From assembly GCA_030633305.1 (NCBI GenBank), contig DAOVTB010000014.1, positions 1 through 43,987 of the forward strand: 43,987 nucleotides of DNA. Direction: 5' to 3'. Every line of letters starts with the position of its first letter. The first letter of the stretch is position 1. Made by a program: the position numbers and the translations under genes. The notes under the pieces are model-generated. The model saw nothing but the letters and a program-made list of their open reading frames with translations. It was not told the origin of the DNA and searched no databases. This DNA comes from Candidatus Muiribacteriota bacterium (GTDB taxonomy: Bacteria; Muiribacteriota; DAOVTB01). Positions 34,601 to 43,359 of this stretch are shown here, piece by piece.

Positions 34601-37600
34601 GTAAGGATACATATTCAAACAATTCAATGTTTGTTACAATTGCAAATGCAACAACTTTTCAGAACCTTGATCTGACCCCGATGTTTGGAACAGTTGTTGG
34701 AGTTGTAAAAGAAGATGCTGACGAGGATGGTGTTGCTGATGCTGGAGAATCTCCATTAAGTGGAGTAACAGTTCTATTGACATCCTTTGCTGGGGAATAT
34801 TCAGTTACATATACTGATGGAACCGGAAATTTTACTTTTGAAAATATTGCAAAAGGCGCTAAGACTTTAACCGCTGATGCTGGCGACTACTATACAACTG
34901 TAGTAAAGAATGCTCAAATTAATGCTGGTGAGCCAACCACTGTTGATTTTGCACTTATTAACAATAAAGGAAGAATTTCAGGGACTGTAACGGATTCTTC
35001 GGATTCAACTCCTCTTGAAGGAGTTAGTGTTACATTGTTAACTCTTGCTGGCGTTACTGAAACATATACTTATTCTAATACCTCGGGAACGTACTGGCTT
35101 ATTGGGATTACACGAGGAACTTACAAGCTCTTTTATGAAAAACAGGATTATACCTCAAATAATATTACTTTTGATATTATAGCAGGTCAATCCGTACAGC
35201 TTTCAACTATTTCTCTTAGTCCGACTATGGGATCATTGTCTGGTGAGGTTAGGGATATCAGAACCGGTTTGCCAATATCTGGTTCAGTTGTTTTATTATC
35301 CCTTAATAATAATGTTGTGTCCACTTCAACTGATGCTGGAGGCGGTTTTAGATTTTCGCAGATCGCTGCAGGTATATATGAAGTAGGAGCACATAATTCG
35401 ACATTTCACAGTCCAATGACCAAGGAAGTTGAAGTTGAACAAGCAAAGACGTCCTCAGTTTTACTGGAATTGTATCCATTGACTGGAGGAATTAGTGGTG
35501 AAGTTGTTAATGCTTTTGATACTAGTCAAAAACTTAGTGGGGCAACTGTTGAATGTGATGCGGGCATTTTTTATACAAATTCAATTGGAGCCTTATCTAT
35601 TACTGGTTTAACAGAAGGTAATAAAAAGCTCATAGTTAATAATTTACCTTTATATGAATCCAAAATATATTATGTGGATGTAACTGCTGGGCAGACAACT
35701 GGAAATAATGTGTTCGAACTGAACCCTTTGTATGGAGCCATGTCCGGGGAAGTTTACTCTACTGTTGGCAATCTTCCGATTAGTGGTGCCAGCATTACAG
35801 TATATTCTCAGGAGTTCTTTACAGATAACAGTGGTAGATTTAGTATTACAGGTTTGACAGCAGGGTCTAAAATGTTGACTGCTCGTAAACCGGAATATAA
35901 AGATAGTATCGTTTATGCCAATATAGAAGCTGGGAAAACGACATTACTTTCCAGGATTTACTTGAATACAATATATGGCGCACTCAGTGGTGAAGTTATA
36001 GATTCGCGAACTGAGGAAAAAATAAGTGGTGCATCTATCAGTTTTGCTGAAACTGGACATATTGCAACTACTGATTCTTTAGGAACTTTTAGTATTACTG
36101 GTATTACTGAAGGTACAAAAATGCTCTTAATTGGCCAATCTCCAGAGTATGATGGAATCACTAAATTTGCAATCACAATTACCGCTGGACAAATATATCA
36201 TAGCATATTTCGATTAACCAGAGCGCTTGGCGAGATCACTGGTGAAATAAAAGATGCATTCTCAGGTGCAAAACTTGTTGGCGCTTCTGTAACTTCTGAA
36301 GGAAAAACGGTATATACCGATTCATTAGGTTATTATAGTATTACTGGAATTTCCGAAGGAACACATCTGGTTACTGCTAATAATTATCCCGATTATGTTT
36401 CAAGAAGTATAAATATAACGATCAGTAAAGGACAGATTTCCACTGGAAATGATTTTTATTTAAGTCAAAAACTTGGTACTGAACTTTCAGGTGAAGTTCA
36501 GGATTCAATTGAAAACACTGCTATTTCAGGTGTAACTGTCACAATAGATGGCCGTCCAATCAGTGAAGCAATATTTACTGATTCTGATGGTAATTTTACT
36601 TTCAGAGATATTACTCCAGAACTTCTACTTTTGAAGTTTTCTAAAGATGGTTATAACGATGCATCAAAAGAAGTTTATTTAACAAGTGGGCAGAAGTATA
36701 AGTTGCCAAATCCTGTCAAAATGATAGCGCTTAAACCTGTATATGGTACAATTAAACATTTTGATACCAATGATACTCTTGAAGGAATTACTGTTGAATG
36801 CGAAGGTATTCAAAGTTTTTCTGGATCAGATGGTTCATATCTTATTTCTGGTATAACTTTTGGGACACATACTGTATATGCTCGTGGGGGTCCAATATAT
36901 AGCGATTCTTCAAGAACGTTTTCTATGACATCGCAGGATGTAACAGGGAAATCTGGGCAGGATATGGATTTGAAAAAGCAGCTTCTGTCCTTGTCTGGTG
37001 AAATCACAGATCTGGATTCTGGTCTTGCAATTGCAGGTGCAACTATTACAATTAACGCACTGCCTGCGACTGCTGATGAATATGGTATGTTTGGAATAAC
37101 TGGTATTTCAGTTGGCACACATACTGTCAAGATAGAATATGCTCCAGATTATGCTCAAACGGACTTTTTTGTAACCTTTGTTGAGAATACAGATATAGAA
37201 AGTAGACAGTTTAGGCTTAGTAAGAGCAGTTCTACAGTGAAAGGTATTATTTTTGATAAATACACGTCAACCCCGCTTTCGGGTGCAACTGTCTCGATTT
37301 ATCCTTCTACTCCTCCTGGTGGAGTTTTTGAAAACAGTGTTACTACAGCGCTTGATGGTACTTTTACATTAACAGGTGTTACAAAGGGATATAAAGATAT
37401 TTATGCCCGTTATAAAGGTGAATATCGTGAAAACTTTGTTACAGTTAATGTTGAAGAGGGACAAACGATTTCAGGTATATCAATTCCAATTGTACCTATT
37501 TATTATTACTATATTTCAGGTACAGTTTATGATCACGAAGGAAACGTTTTTAACCAAGCAAGGGTTTGGACAACAGTTGCTAAAACGGTAAGAGTAAAAA

Positions 37601-40600
37601 CTGATGGTACTTATACTCTTACCGGACTTTCGACCGGTTTACATACTTTTACTTGTGAAACAGTATATACAACAGGTGGTACATATGATAATTATACAAA
37701 GCCAATGGTTACTATTAATATCCTGGAAGACCCAAGTAAACAACATGCCAGCACCATCGATTTTACACTAACTCCAAAATTCGGAAAAATTGATGGTACC
37801 GTTATAAAATCTGGTGGCTCGCCGTTTTCAGGTGTAAGCATCATGATTAATGATGTTGATGCCACAATTTCTCTGTTTGATGGCACGTACAATGTCGAGG
37901 ACCTTACCCCTGAGACCTACAAAATAACAGCTTACAAGGCAGATTATCTGACGGTAGAAACATATGCCGAAGTCAAAAGGGGAACTACTTTCACTGCCGA
38001 TTTCAATATGATACCAAATATAACTTCTATTACTGGTACGGTTACTTATAAAAATGGTGCTGCTTATGATCCCGTTATTGGAGCAAGTGTTTCACTTGAT
38101 TCGCCGGCATTAGATACAATTTCAGAATCTGATGGTCTTTATCAGTTTTTAAGTATAACACCTGGTAATAAAAATCTTATTTTTTCTGCGGAAGGATATG
38201 CTGTTGAAAGAAGATTTCTTAATGTCCTGACCGGAGAAGCGAAAATACTGGATATTATTTTGACTGTAAACATTGGTAATATTTATGGTGTGATTTCAGA
38301 TAAAACTGGTAATCCTATTGAAGGGGCAAGTGTTACTTATGCTTCAAAGGTCGTATATACTGAGGATACGGGTTCTTATTTTATATCAGGTATTACTGAA
38401 GGGATTAAAACTATCAGCATCAGACATGATACAGGTGGTTATATTCAAAAGTCAGTTTCAATTGATGTCATAGCCGGGGAAACGGTAACTAAGAATGCTA
38501 CCCTTGAACGTCTGTATGGTACTCTATATGGAACAATCACTGATGACGATACCACAGCTGCGCTTTCAGGAGCCACTTTGCGAGTTTCTTCTATCTATAA
38601 TGGTAATATAGGTATCGAGACGACAGTGACGGATGTAAACGGGCGTTATATATTTGATGCAATTACTGCAGAATTTACAACTGTTGAAATTTTTTATTAT
38701 CCAAAATATACTAGTAAATCACATAAGTTAACGATAACTGGTGGTTTGAGTACTGAAAATAATGTATCTCTTGTTCCTGGGCTTGGTACTGTTTTTGGTA
38801 CAGTTTATGATATAGATACATTAACTAGTATAAGTGTGGAATTAAGTGGTGTAACTGTTCAGATAGTTCTGAGTGGATCAACTATATCAAAACAATTAAC
38901 AGATGTTTATGGTGCTTATGAATTCAAAGATCTACAACCTGGTTTTTATACAGTATATGGTTATTATGCTGGTTACAATCACGACGAGAAGAGCATAAAT
39001 GTACTTGCTGGAATTTCGCATTCATTGAACCTTTTTTTATATGATAACATTGGATCAGTAGAGGGACTTGTACAAAATTCTCGTGGCAGCATCCTAGCGG
39101 GCGCATATGTTTACTTGTTTACTAGTGAATCAAGTTATATTGCGAACCTGTTTACTCAGGAGTCCACTGTTAGTGATGCAACCGGGGCTTTTTCGTTTAA
39201 TAAGGTTACTGCGGGCACTTATTTTATTGTAGCTGAAAAAGAAAGTTATATTGAGTATAATAATCAATCTTCATATATTATTCAACTTGATCGGGATGAG
39301 GCAGTCACGACTCCGAATATTTTGTTAAGTGGACAGTATGGCACGATCGCTGGGACGATTGTTGGTGTAAAAAATCCGTTTACATTTAATCCTGCGGCAC
39401 CAGATCCTACAAATTTTGATCCTCTTAGCGGTGTGACTTACTGGTATGCTCAGCAAGGTTCAGCAATTGATTATGGGACTCCATATTTTGCACTGAATTA
39501 TGGATCGTTTGAGATAGTAGATCTTTCTGCTGGAGCCTATAATGTTGTATCAAAACATAATTATTACGATACTGGTGAAGCATTTATAGAAGTTATTGCT
39601 GGCGAAAATAATAGTGGTCAATATATTTTTAATAATAACCTGTATGGTTCAGTTGCGGGGCAAGTGCTTGAAGGTACAGGTTTTGGAGCAACAGTGCTAT
39701 CAGGAGCAACAGTAATACTGAGATCTGTTGATGTAGCAGATGTTGTAATCAGAACGGTTCATGCAGATTCTAATGGTATTTTTGTTATCAATAATGTTTT
39801 GACCAATAATTATGCAGATGCTGGAAACGGGGCATATCAAGGAAATTATATTATTGAAGCAGGTTATAATAATTACGCGACGGGTGAAGTGTATGCTCTG
39901 GTACTTTCCGGACAGACAACATCTAACCAGATTCTGAATCTTAGTAAAAATGTTGGAACAATCAGGGTCACTTGTAATGATCATTATTCTCAACCAGTTT
40001 CAGGAGCTTCAGTCGGTCTATTTGCTACAACATCATATTACAATAAGGTTACAAATTCTACAGGTATAGCAATTTTTAATGATTTGCCAGAAAATCTTGA
40101 TTTTACTGTTAGAGGTGTTAAAACAGATTATGCTACTGCTGAAGCTTATACAACTGTATCTTCGGGAATTACCGAAGAGCTTACTCTTGTGCTTGATCTG
40201 TATTCAGGAAGAGTATATGGTTATGTAAAGAGTGCTGTTTCAGGGGGTTATCTTGCTGGAGCAACCGGGTCAATTACGGATGCCAATGGCAATGTAAAGA
40301 ATTTTACGACTGAATCGGATGGATTTTATTCGATTTCAGGTATTTCACTAACAGAATTGACATTAGTAGCATCTGCCTCGGGTTATGGAGGTGATACTAT
40401 GGTTGCTTCACTTACTGGTAGTACACTCGAAGTAAATTTCAGTCTTCAACCAAATCTTGGAATTGCAACGGGTATTGTAAGAGGGAAAAATACAGGTATT
40501 GTAGTTCCAAATACAAAGGTTATAGCACTTAATATTTTATCTGGAATTTCCTATACTGTGTTTACTGATAATAATGGTTCATACACTATCAGTGATATGC

Positions 40601-41445
40601 GTTGGGGATCATATTCGCTTACTGCTGAGCCTTCATCTCAGGAATATCAAACTGGGAAAGGTACTGGAATTGTCGATGCAGTTAACGTAACATTTGATCC
40701 AATACTGCTACAGGAAGTTCGAGGATCAATATATGGATTTGTGGTAAGTGCTGGAATGGCTAAAGGAATAAAAGGTATATCAGTATATTTTACTTCACTT
40801 GGTGGTTTTGCACCAATAGGTGGACTTAGTTATCCCGCTACGGAAGGGAATGGGTACTATGCAATCTCAGGAATTTCTCATGGATCATATGATATAATGT
40901 ACAAGGATAATCTGACTCCTTCTGAAGCACTTGTAATAAGAGGAACTTCAACTGTTTATCAGGAATTCAGGTATCCGAATTTAGTTGTAGATTCTACCAC
41001 TACGGGATTGTCTGTATCGGTTACTCTGGTACCTTCCCCCAATGCAGGAGCTATTGCAGGGACATTGCTTTTCTGGACACTCGCTGGTGCGACTGACGAA
41101 TATACTAATACATTTTCAACATTTGAAGTCCCCTTTCCGTTTAGATATCACCCGTCTGCTGGGGATTGGGGTGGTTCTAATGCTACGGTCGAATTCTATC
41201 TTAATGGATTTGATGGAGGAACTGGTATTCCTGACCACTGGGCGACTGCAGAAGAGGATGGATATTTTCGCGAAGATGGTCTTAGAGAAGGTAAGTGGTA
41301 TTGTATTGTTAGATTATATACATCTGAACCTGGTGCAGGAGGAACTTTTAGAAGGTATCTTATACCATATACCTTTGAAGTTGACGTACATGCAGGACAG
41401 ATTCATGATATAGGATTATTGGAATGGGAGAAACAGGAAGAATAA
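31699..41445 (+). CDS. Giant lipoprotein of ~34 tandem carboxypeptidase-regulatory-like domains
   Basis: 3248 residues from the ATG at 31699, which has AAAGGAGAG ~9 bases upstream; the track TTG at 31693 is too close. A signal peptide ends in LGSIGC, a lipobox, so the mature protein is lipid-anchored. The rest is a chain of ~90-residue beta-sandwich units of the CarboxypepD_reg/CnaB kind; a typical unit runs GALSGEVIDSRTEEKISGAS ... GTFSITGITEGTKM. I count about 34, plus a divergent C-terminal unit. Units 9-11 (e.g. YHDINKDGAYTANEEFEG) look like SdrD-B variants with a calcium-type DxNxDG loop. No catalytic domain is seen. Likely a long surface stalk or adhesin. It overlaps the next gene by one base (TAATG). 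Confidence 0.85.
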   Translation: MFASFRFRAFLVLFVFVFIGLLLGSIGCTLNTSGKSSFLDRATSLTGTKTTTSSTSLKGNVIDALDEKGLNNLTVTTEGNLITKTANDGVNDGIFQFTNVPSSKTKAISFILSVGGSGYETAYRTMTINTSDYGKTVDSSESSRGGPIKIYRTTYAQIGYVIGQVLNHEGEPLDGITVETLELNTSTTSPYRTYTTSSGMPKKGMFRLELPAAPPDNQATYTIVVKAVGYNNYTASNVVIERLQTKDLGQLKLSETTSSAETRDIVGQVVDADTLLGVDGVTVRTEGGLSVLSGNITPKVNQGDFIIEDAPVGTYYIFASGTGWMEYKKQVTVAVGAGSYDAGSFPLSKGPAETVYGKVYDANTFVEIQAATVEIRNYDFTFFKSTLTATSSNEDGIFRFDQNIPIDNSNDYVMTAKSQSYISKSTTISITDSDSIDINTISFPLVKIASSVWIYGEVKETDNVTVISFATVEAYDKLGVPSGITAETDGDGIYVLQGITPGYVPYTLKVTKVGYQQGVKTVTYLETGGNEIPPILLEKLQGEIYGIVYISDGDSDDGTDYSGITRVISDATVTLINKLSGVSTVVQSRIDGSYIFTNVDQGNYIIAGEKPGAYDLHFYQVAITPTSYRIEQDIELPTTSGGAGDGFLTGIVKSAINDKPIPNATVKLVGTPVGVGEATTNDAGRFSFGYNPGEYVGYGFSQNYSYDYRDSIILEEGKVTSITFELQPIRGTLAGQVLSGSNLVGGATVELWNLSESTREAGPDFTDNNDGRYKFYEVQYGNYYLIVSADGFYTSKNRITIDETIETMNVNLSRKSGNITGVVYHDINKDGAYTANEEFEGARIDIEGTNYVAFTAPNGIYNITGVSVALYNVVASYNGYQDFTREVDILSGSTVTVNFQLDKSGGSIAGIVYYDINDSSSYDTGEGLEGATVELWKDGSIAGTFQTLSGGSYEFSPMDAGTYIIKAGKDTYSNNSMFVTIANATTFQNLDLTPMFGTVVGVVKEDADEDGVADAGESPLSGVTVLLTSFAGEYSVTYTDGTGNFTFENIAKGAKTLTADAGDYYTTVVKNAQINAGEPTTVDFALINNKGRISGTVTDSSDSTPLEGVSVTLLTLAGVTETYTYSNTSGTYWLIGITRGTYKLFYEKQDYTSNNITFDIIAGQSVQLSTISLSPTMGSLSGEVRDIRTGLPISGSVVLLSLNNNVVSTSTDAGGGFRFSQIAAGIYEVGAHNSTFHSPMTKEVEVEQAKTSSVLLELYPLTGGISGEVVNAFDTSQKLSGATVECDAGIFYTNSIGALSITGLTEGNKKLIVNNLPLYESKIYYVDVTAGQTTGNNVFELNPLYGAMSGEVYSTVGNLPISGASITVYSQEFFTDNSGRFSITGLTAGSKMLTARKPEYKDSIVYANIEAGKTTLLSRIYLNTIYGALSGEVIDSRTEEKISGASISFAETGHIATTDSLGTFSITGITEGTKMLLIGQSPEYDGITKFAITITAGQIYHSIFRLTRALGEITGEIKDAFSGAKLVGASVTSEGKTVYTDSLGYYSITGISEGTHLVTANNYPDYVSRSINITISKGQISTGNDFYLSQKLGTELSGEVQDSIENTAISGVTVTIDGRPISEAIFTDSDGNFTFRDITPELLLLKFSKDGYNDASKEVYLTSGQKYKLPNPVKMIALKPVYGTIKHFDTNDTLEGITVECEGIQSFSGSDGSYLISGITFGTHTVYARGGPIYSDSSRTFSMTSQDVTGKSGQDMDLKKQLLSLSGEITDLDSGLAIAGATITINALPATADEYGMFGITGISVGTHTVKIEYAPDYAQTDFFVTFVENTDIESRQFRLSKSSSTVKGIIFDKYTSTPLSGATVSIYPSTPPGGVFENSVTTALDGTFTLTGVTKGYKDIYARYKGEYRENFVTVNVEEGQTISGISIPIVPIYYYYISGTVYDHEGNVFNQARVWTTVAKTVRVKTDGTYTLTGLSTGLHTFTCETVYTTGGTYDNYTKPMVTINILEDPSKQHASTIDFTLTPKFGKIDGTVIKSGGSPFSGVSIMINDVDATISLFDGTYNVEDLTPETYKITAYKADYLTVETYAEVKRGTTFTADFNMIPNITSITGTVTYKNGAAYDPVIGASVSLDSPALDTISESDGLYQFLSITPGNKNLIFSAEGYAVERRFLNVLTGEAKILDIILTVNIGNIYGVISDKTGNPIEGASVTYASKVVYTEDTGSYFISGITEGIKTISIRHDTGGYIQKSVSIDVIAGETVTKNATLERLYGTLYGTITDDDTTAALSGATLRVSSIYNGNIGIETTVTDVNGRYIFDAITAEFTTVEIFYYPKYTSKSHKLTITGGLSTENNVSLVPGLGTVFGTVYDIDTLTSISVELSGVTVQIVLSGSTISKQLTDVYGAYEFKDLQPGFYTVYGYYAGYNHDEKSINVLAGISHSLNLFLYDNIGSVEGLVQNSRGSILAGAYVYLFTSESSYIANLFTQESTVSDATGAFSFNKVTAGTYFIVAEKESYIEYNNQSSYIIQLDRDEAVTTPNILLSGQYGTIAGTIVGVKNPFTFNPAAPDPTNFDPLSGVTYWYAQQGSAIDYGTPYFALNYGSFEIVDLSAGAYNVVSKHNYYDTGEAFIEVIAGENNSGQYIFNNNLYGSVAGQVLEGTGFGATVLSGATVILRSVDVADVVIRTVHADSNGIFVINNVLTNNYADAGNGAYQGNYIIEAGYNNYATGEVYALVLSGQTTSNQILNLSKNVGTIRVTCNDHYSQPVSGASVGLFATTSYYNKVTNSTGIAIFNDLPENLDFTVRGVKTDYATAEAYTTVSSGITEELTLVLDLYSGRVYGYVKSAVSGGYLAGATGSITDANGNVKNFTTESDGFYSISGISLTELTLVASASGYGGDTMVASLTGSTLEVNFSLQPNLGIATGIVRGKNTGIVVPNTKVIALNILSGISYTVFTDNNGSYTISDMRWGSYSLTAEPSSQEYQTGKGTGIVDAVNVTFDPILLQEVRGSIYGFVVSAGMAKGIKGISVYFTSLGGFAPIGGLSYPATEGNGYYAISGISHGSYDIMYKDNLTPSEALVIRGTSTVYQEFRYPNLVVDSTTTGLSVSVTLVPSPNAGAIAGTLLFWTLAGATDEYTNTFSTFEVPFPFRYHPSAGDWGGSNATVEFYLNGFDGGTGIPDHWATAEEDGYFREDGLREGKWYCIVRLYTSEPGAGGTFRRYLIPYTFEVDVHAGQIHDIGLLEWEKQEE

Positions 41446-41906
41446 TGAAAACAAGTATTGCTAAAATCCCGTTATATATTCTGTCAGGCTGGTTAGTTCC
41501 AGGATTGGGGCATCTTATCTATGGTAAGAAATTTAAGGGTTTCATGTTTCTAGCCTTAATCTCAATGCTGGTTATGGTTGGAGTTTCTTTTGATGGAGAG
41601 ATCTATTCTCCAAGGATATGGGCAGAGAATCAGGAACATACACTGGGACCTTATTTGCCGCTTACAGCAAATTTCTTCACAGGGTCATATTTTATAACAG
41701 CTTATTTAACAACATTTGCAGACGGGGATATTAAGAGTAAATCCTTTGAAATTGGAAATACATTTATACTGACTGCGGGATTTCTCAATCTTCTAATACT
41801 GGTCGATCTTTTCGATTATATGATTGGTTATAGGAAAAAAGATGAACAAGAGGTTAATGAATCTGAAGATGAAGTTAATGAGAAAGACGAAAAGGTGAAA
41901 GAATGA
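41445..41906 (+). CDS. Small polytopic membrane protein
   Basis: 153 residues from the ATG at 41445, which overlaps the giant gene's stop by one base and has CAGGAAGA upstream; the track start at 41424 lies inside the giant gene. About three hydrophobic segments: IPLYILSGWLVPGLGHLIYG, FMFLALISMLVMVGVSF and FILTAGFLNLLILVDLF. The opening WLVPGLGHLIYGKKFKGF is the TM2/DUF6677-like 'PGlGHfYlgk..kG' signature. An acidic tail (DEQEVNESEDEVNEKDEKVK) follows. Tight coupling to the giant lipoprotein suggests a role in its export or anchoring, which is inference. Confidence 0.75.
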   Translation: MKTSIAKIPLYILSGWLVPGLGHLIYGKKFKGFMFLALISMLVMVGVSFDGEIYSPRIWAENQEHTLGPYLPLTANFFTGSYFITAYLTTFADGDIKSKSFEIGNTFILTAGFLNLLILVDLFDYMIGYRKKDEQEVNESEDEVNEKDEKVKE

Positions 41907-42070
41907 TATTTGTACTTCAGTTTGCTATACTGGCTTTTGGAATTTCATTTGTAATGGCTGGAACGTATTTTGATAAGCCACGTACGATAATGACGGTAGG
42001 TCTTAAATACTGGGGTCTGCTTTGTGGTGCCGCGCTCATTCTTGGAACTTTTTTATTCGTTGCGTCCTGA
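41903..42070 (+). CDS. 55-aa two-helix membrane protein (not in ORF track)
   Basis: MIFVLQFAILAFGISFVMAG begins a 55-residue protein with two membrane segments; the second is YWGLLCGAALILGTFLFVAS. It overlaps the upstream stop by four bases (ATGA), with AAAGGTGAAAG as RBS. It is the third gene of the giant-lipoprotein operon. Its last codons (GCG TCC TGA) coincide with the left end of the inverted-repeat element that follows, so the stop codon may have been supplied by that element. No family recognised. Confidence 0.7.
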   Translation: MIFVLQFAILAFGISFVMAGTYFDKPRTIMTVGLKYWGLLCGAALILGTFLFVAS

Positions 42071-42522
42071 ATGAGCGAAAAATAGTTAATACCGGTGCCA
42101 GATGGACTTTAATTCATTTGGCATTTGTGAAGGAGTGGAATTCAAGTGCCCTGGCACCATATACGCATACAACGCACGGATAGTGCGTCTCGGTCTGCCC
42201 AGATACTGAATAATTTCAACCTTCATCTCATTCAAAACGTAAGCATATGGTTTTAAAATTTAAAAATAATGATTATTTCATCTCATTGAGAATACAGAAA
42301 AAGAAAGATTTTACCACGAAGAACACGAAGAAAAAAAGAAGATAGAATTAGGTAAAGATAAAAAGATTAAGAGAATGTTTTTAACCCTTCCCTTTTCTGC
42401 GTTCTCAATGAGATGAACTTTGGATTTTTCAAACCAATTTATGCTGAGGTGTGCTATTTCATACTCCGCAAGCATAAATTGGTGCAGAAAAATTCAAAGT
42501 TCGCTCATTAAGGACGCAGAAA
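42061..42522. repeat. Mosaic of nested inverted repeats, including family F copy F4 and a ~50-bp stem-loop
   Basis: TGCGTCCTGAATGAGCGAA (42061-42079) and TTCGCTCATTAAGGACGCA (42500-42518) are 18/19 complementary and bound the region like terminal repeats. Inside are F4 (tag AATAGTTAAT; arms GGTGCCAG/CTGGCACC, 42094-42158), a small ACGCAC/GTGCGT hairpin (42172-42188), a motif TCATCTCATTGAGAATACAG (42279-42298) whose complement is at 42393-42416, family B copy B8 (42310-42331), and a long stem of 42393-42445 with 42471-42522 around a 25-base loop. No gene is visible. Confidence 0.75.
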
Positions 42523-43359
42523 ATGTATGGCTTTTTTAAATCAAACAAATACCCCGTAAATATCAGAAGACAGATTTCACCATTTTATTGTGGTGTATGT
42601 AAAAGCATTGAACAGTTTTTTGGATTTCGTGGTCGTATGTTTGCCAGTTATGATGCTGCGATGCCATTGTATTTTTTGTATCTGAGTGAAAAAAAAAATT
42701 ATGTAGAAAAACCTGCTACATGTTATTTCAGGGTTATCAATCCTGTGAATATAATAGGTCCAGAAAATCTGGATTCATATTTTCTGGCTGCAGTTACTTT
42801 ACTCTATATGAAACTTAGTTTAGATGATAAAAAAATTGATAATGAATTTGGATTTTTTCATGGTTTGCTGGAAAAATTTTCTGATGTTGCTGTTAAAAAG
42901 GCGTTGGATTATCTTGAAAAAAATAAGTTTGATCTAAGTGAATATGATAAATTGATCAAATCCCAGAGTCAGTTGGAAAAGAAATCTGAGAATCTTGACT
43001 TTGAAAAAGCATCCTTCTATACTGAAAAAGCATTTGAAAAAGTATACAAAGCTTTATATGATGACGAATCCTGGAGCTTTATTGGTCGACTTCATGGACG
43101 GATGGTATACCTTTGGGATGCAGTGATGGATATAAAAAAAGATGTCAGGTGTAAATCATTTAACCCTCTGATAAACTATAATGTCCACTCAATACAGGAA
43201 CTTTTTAATGATAATTTTGATGAAATGGAAAAAAATCTTCTGGAATTTATAACAGAAAGGAATAAACCAGAACTATCAGAATTCTTTGAATTTAATCGTA
43301 TTGAAAAAAATAAAAAGATGGAAAAATGGCTGAAACAGATAAAAAAATACTTGAAATAG
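42523..43359 (+). CDS. DUF5685-like protein
   Basis: 278 residues. The N-terminus MYGFFKSNKY...SPFYCGVCKSIEQFFG, then RMFASYDAAMPLYFLYL, resembles DUF5685 proteins, which begin 'mFGYv.P...yra.YCGlCk.l...yG...r..lsyD.tfl.ll'. The function of that family is unknown to me. The CxxC (YCGVC) may bind metal. The C-terminal half is helical and charged. The ATG follows AAGGACGCAGAA directly; that RBS lies in the right arm of the upstream stem-loop and may be hidden when folded. It overlaps the priA start by 34 bases. Confidence 0.65.
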   Translation: MYGFFKSNKYPVNIRRQISPFYCGVCKSIEQFFGFRGRMFASYDAAMPLYFLYLSEKKNYVEKPATCYFRVINPVNIIGPENLDSYFLAAVTLLYMKLSLDDKKIDNEFGFFHGLLEKFSDVAVKKALDYLEKNKFDLSEYDKLIKSQSQLEKKSENLDFEKASFYTEKAFEKVYKALYDDESWSFIGRLHGRMVYLWDAVMDIKKDVRCKSFNPLINYNVHSIQELFNDNFDEMEKNLLEFITERNKPELSEFFEFNRIEKNKKMEKWLKQIKKYLK

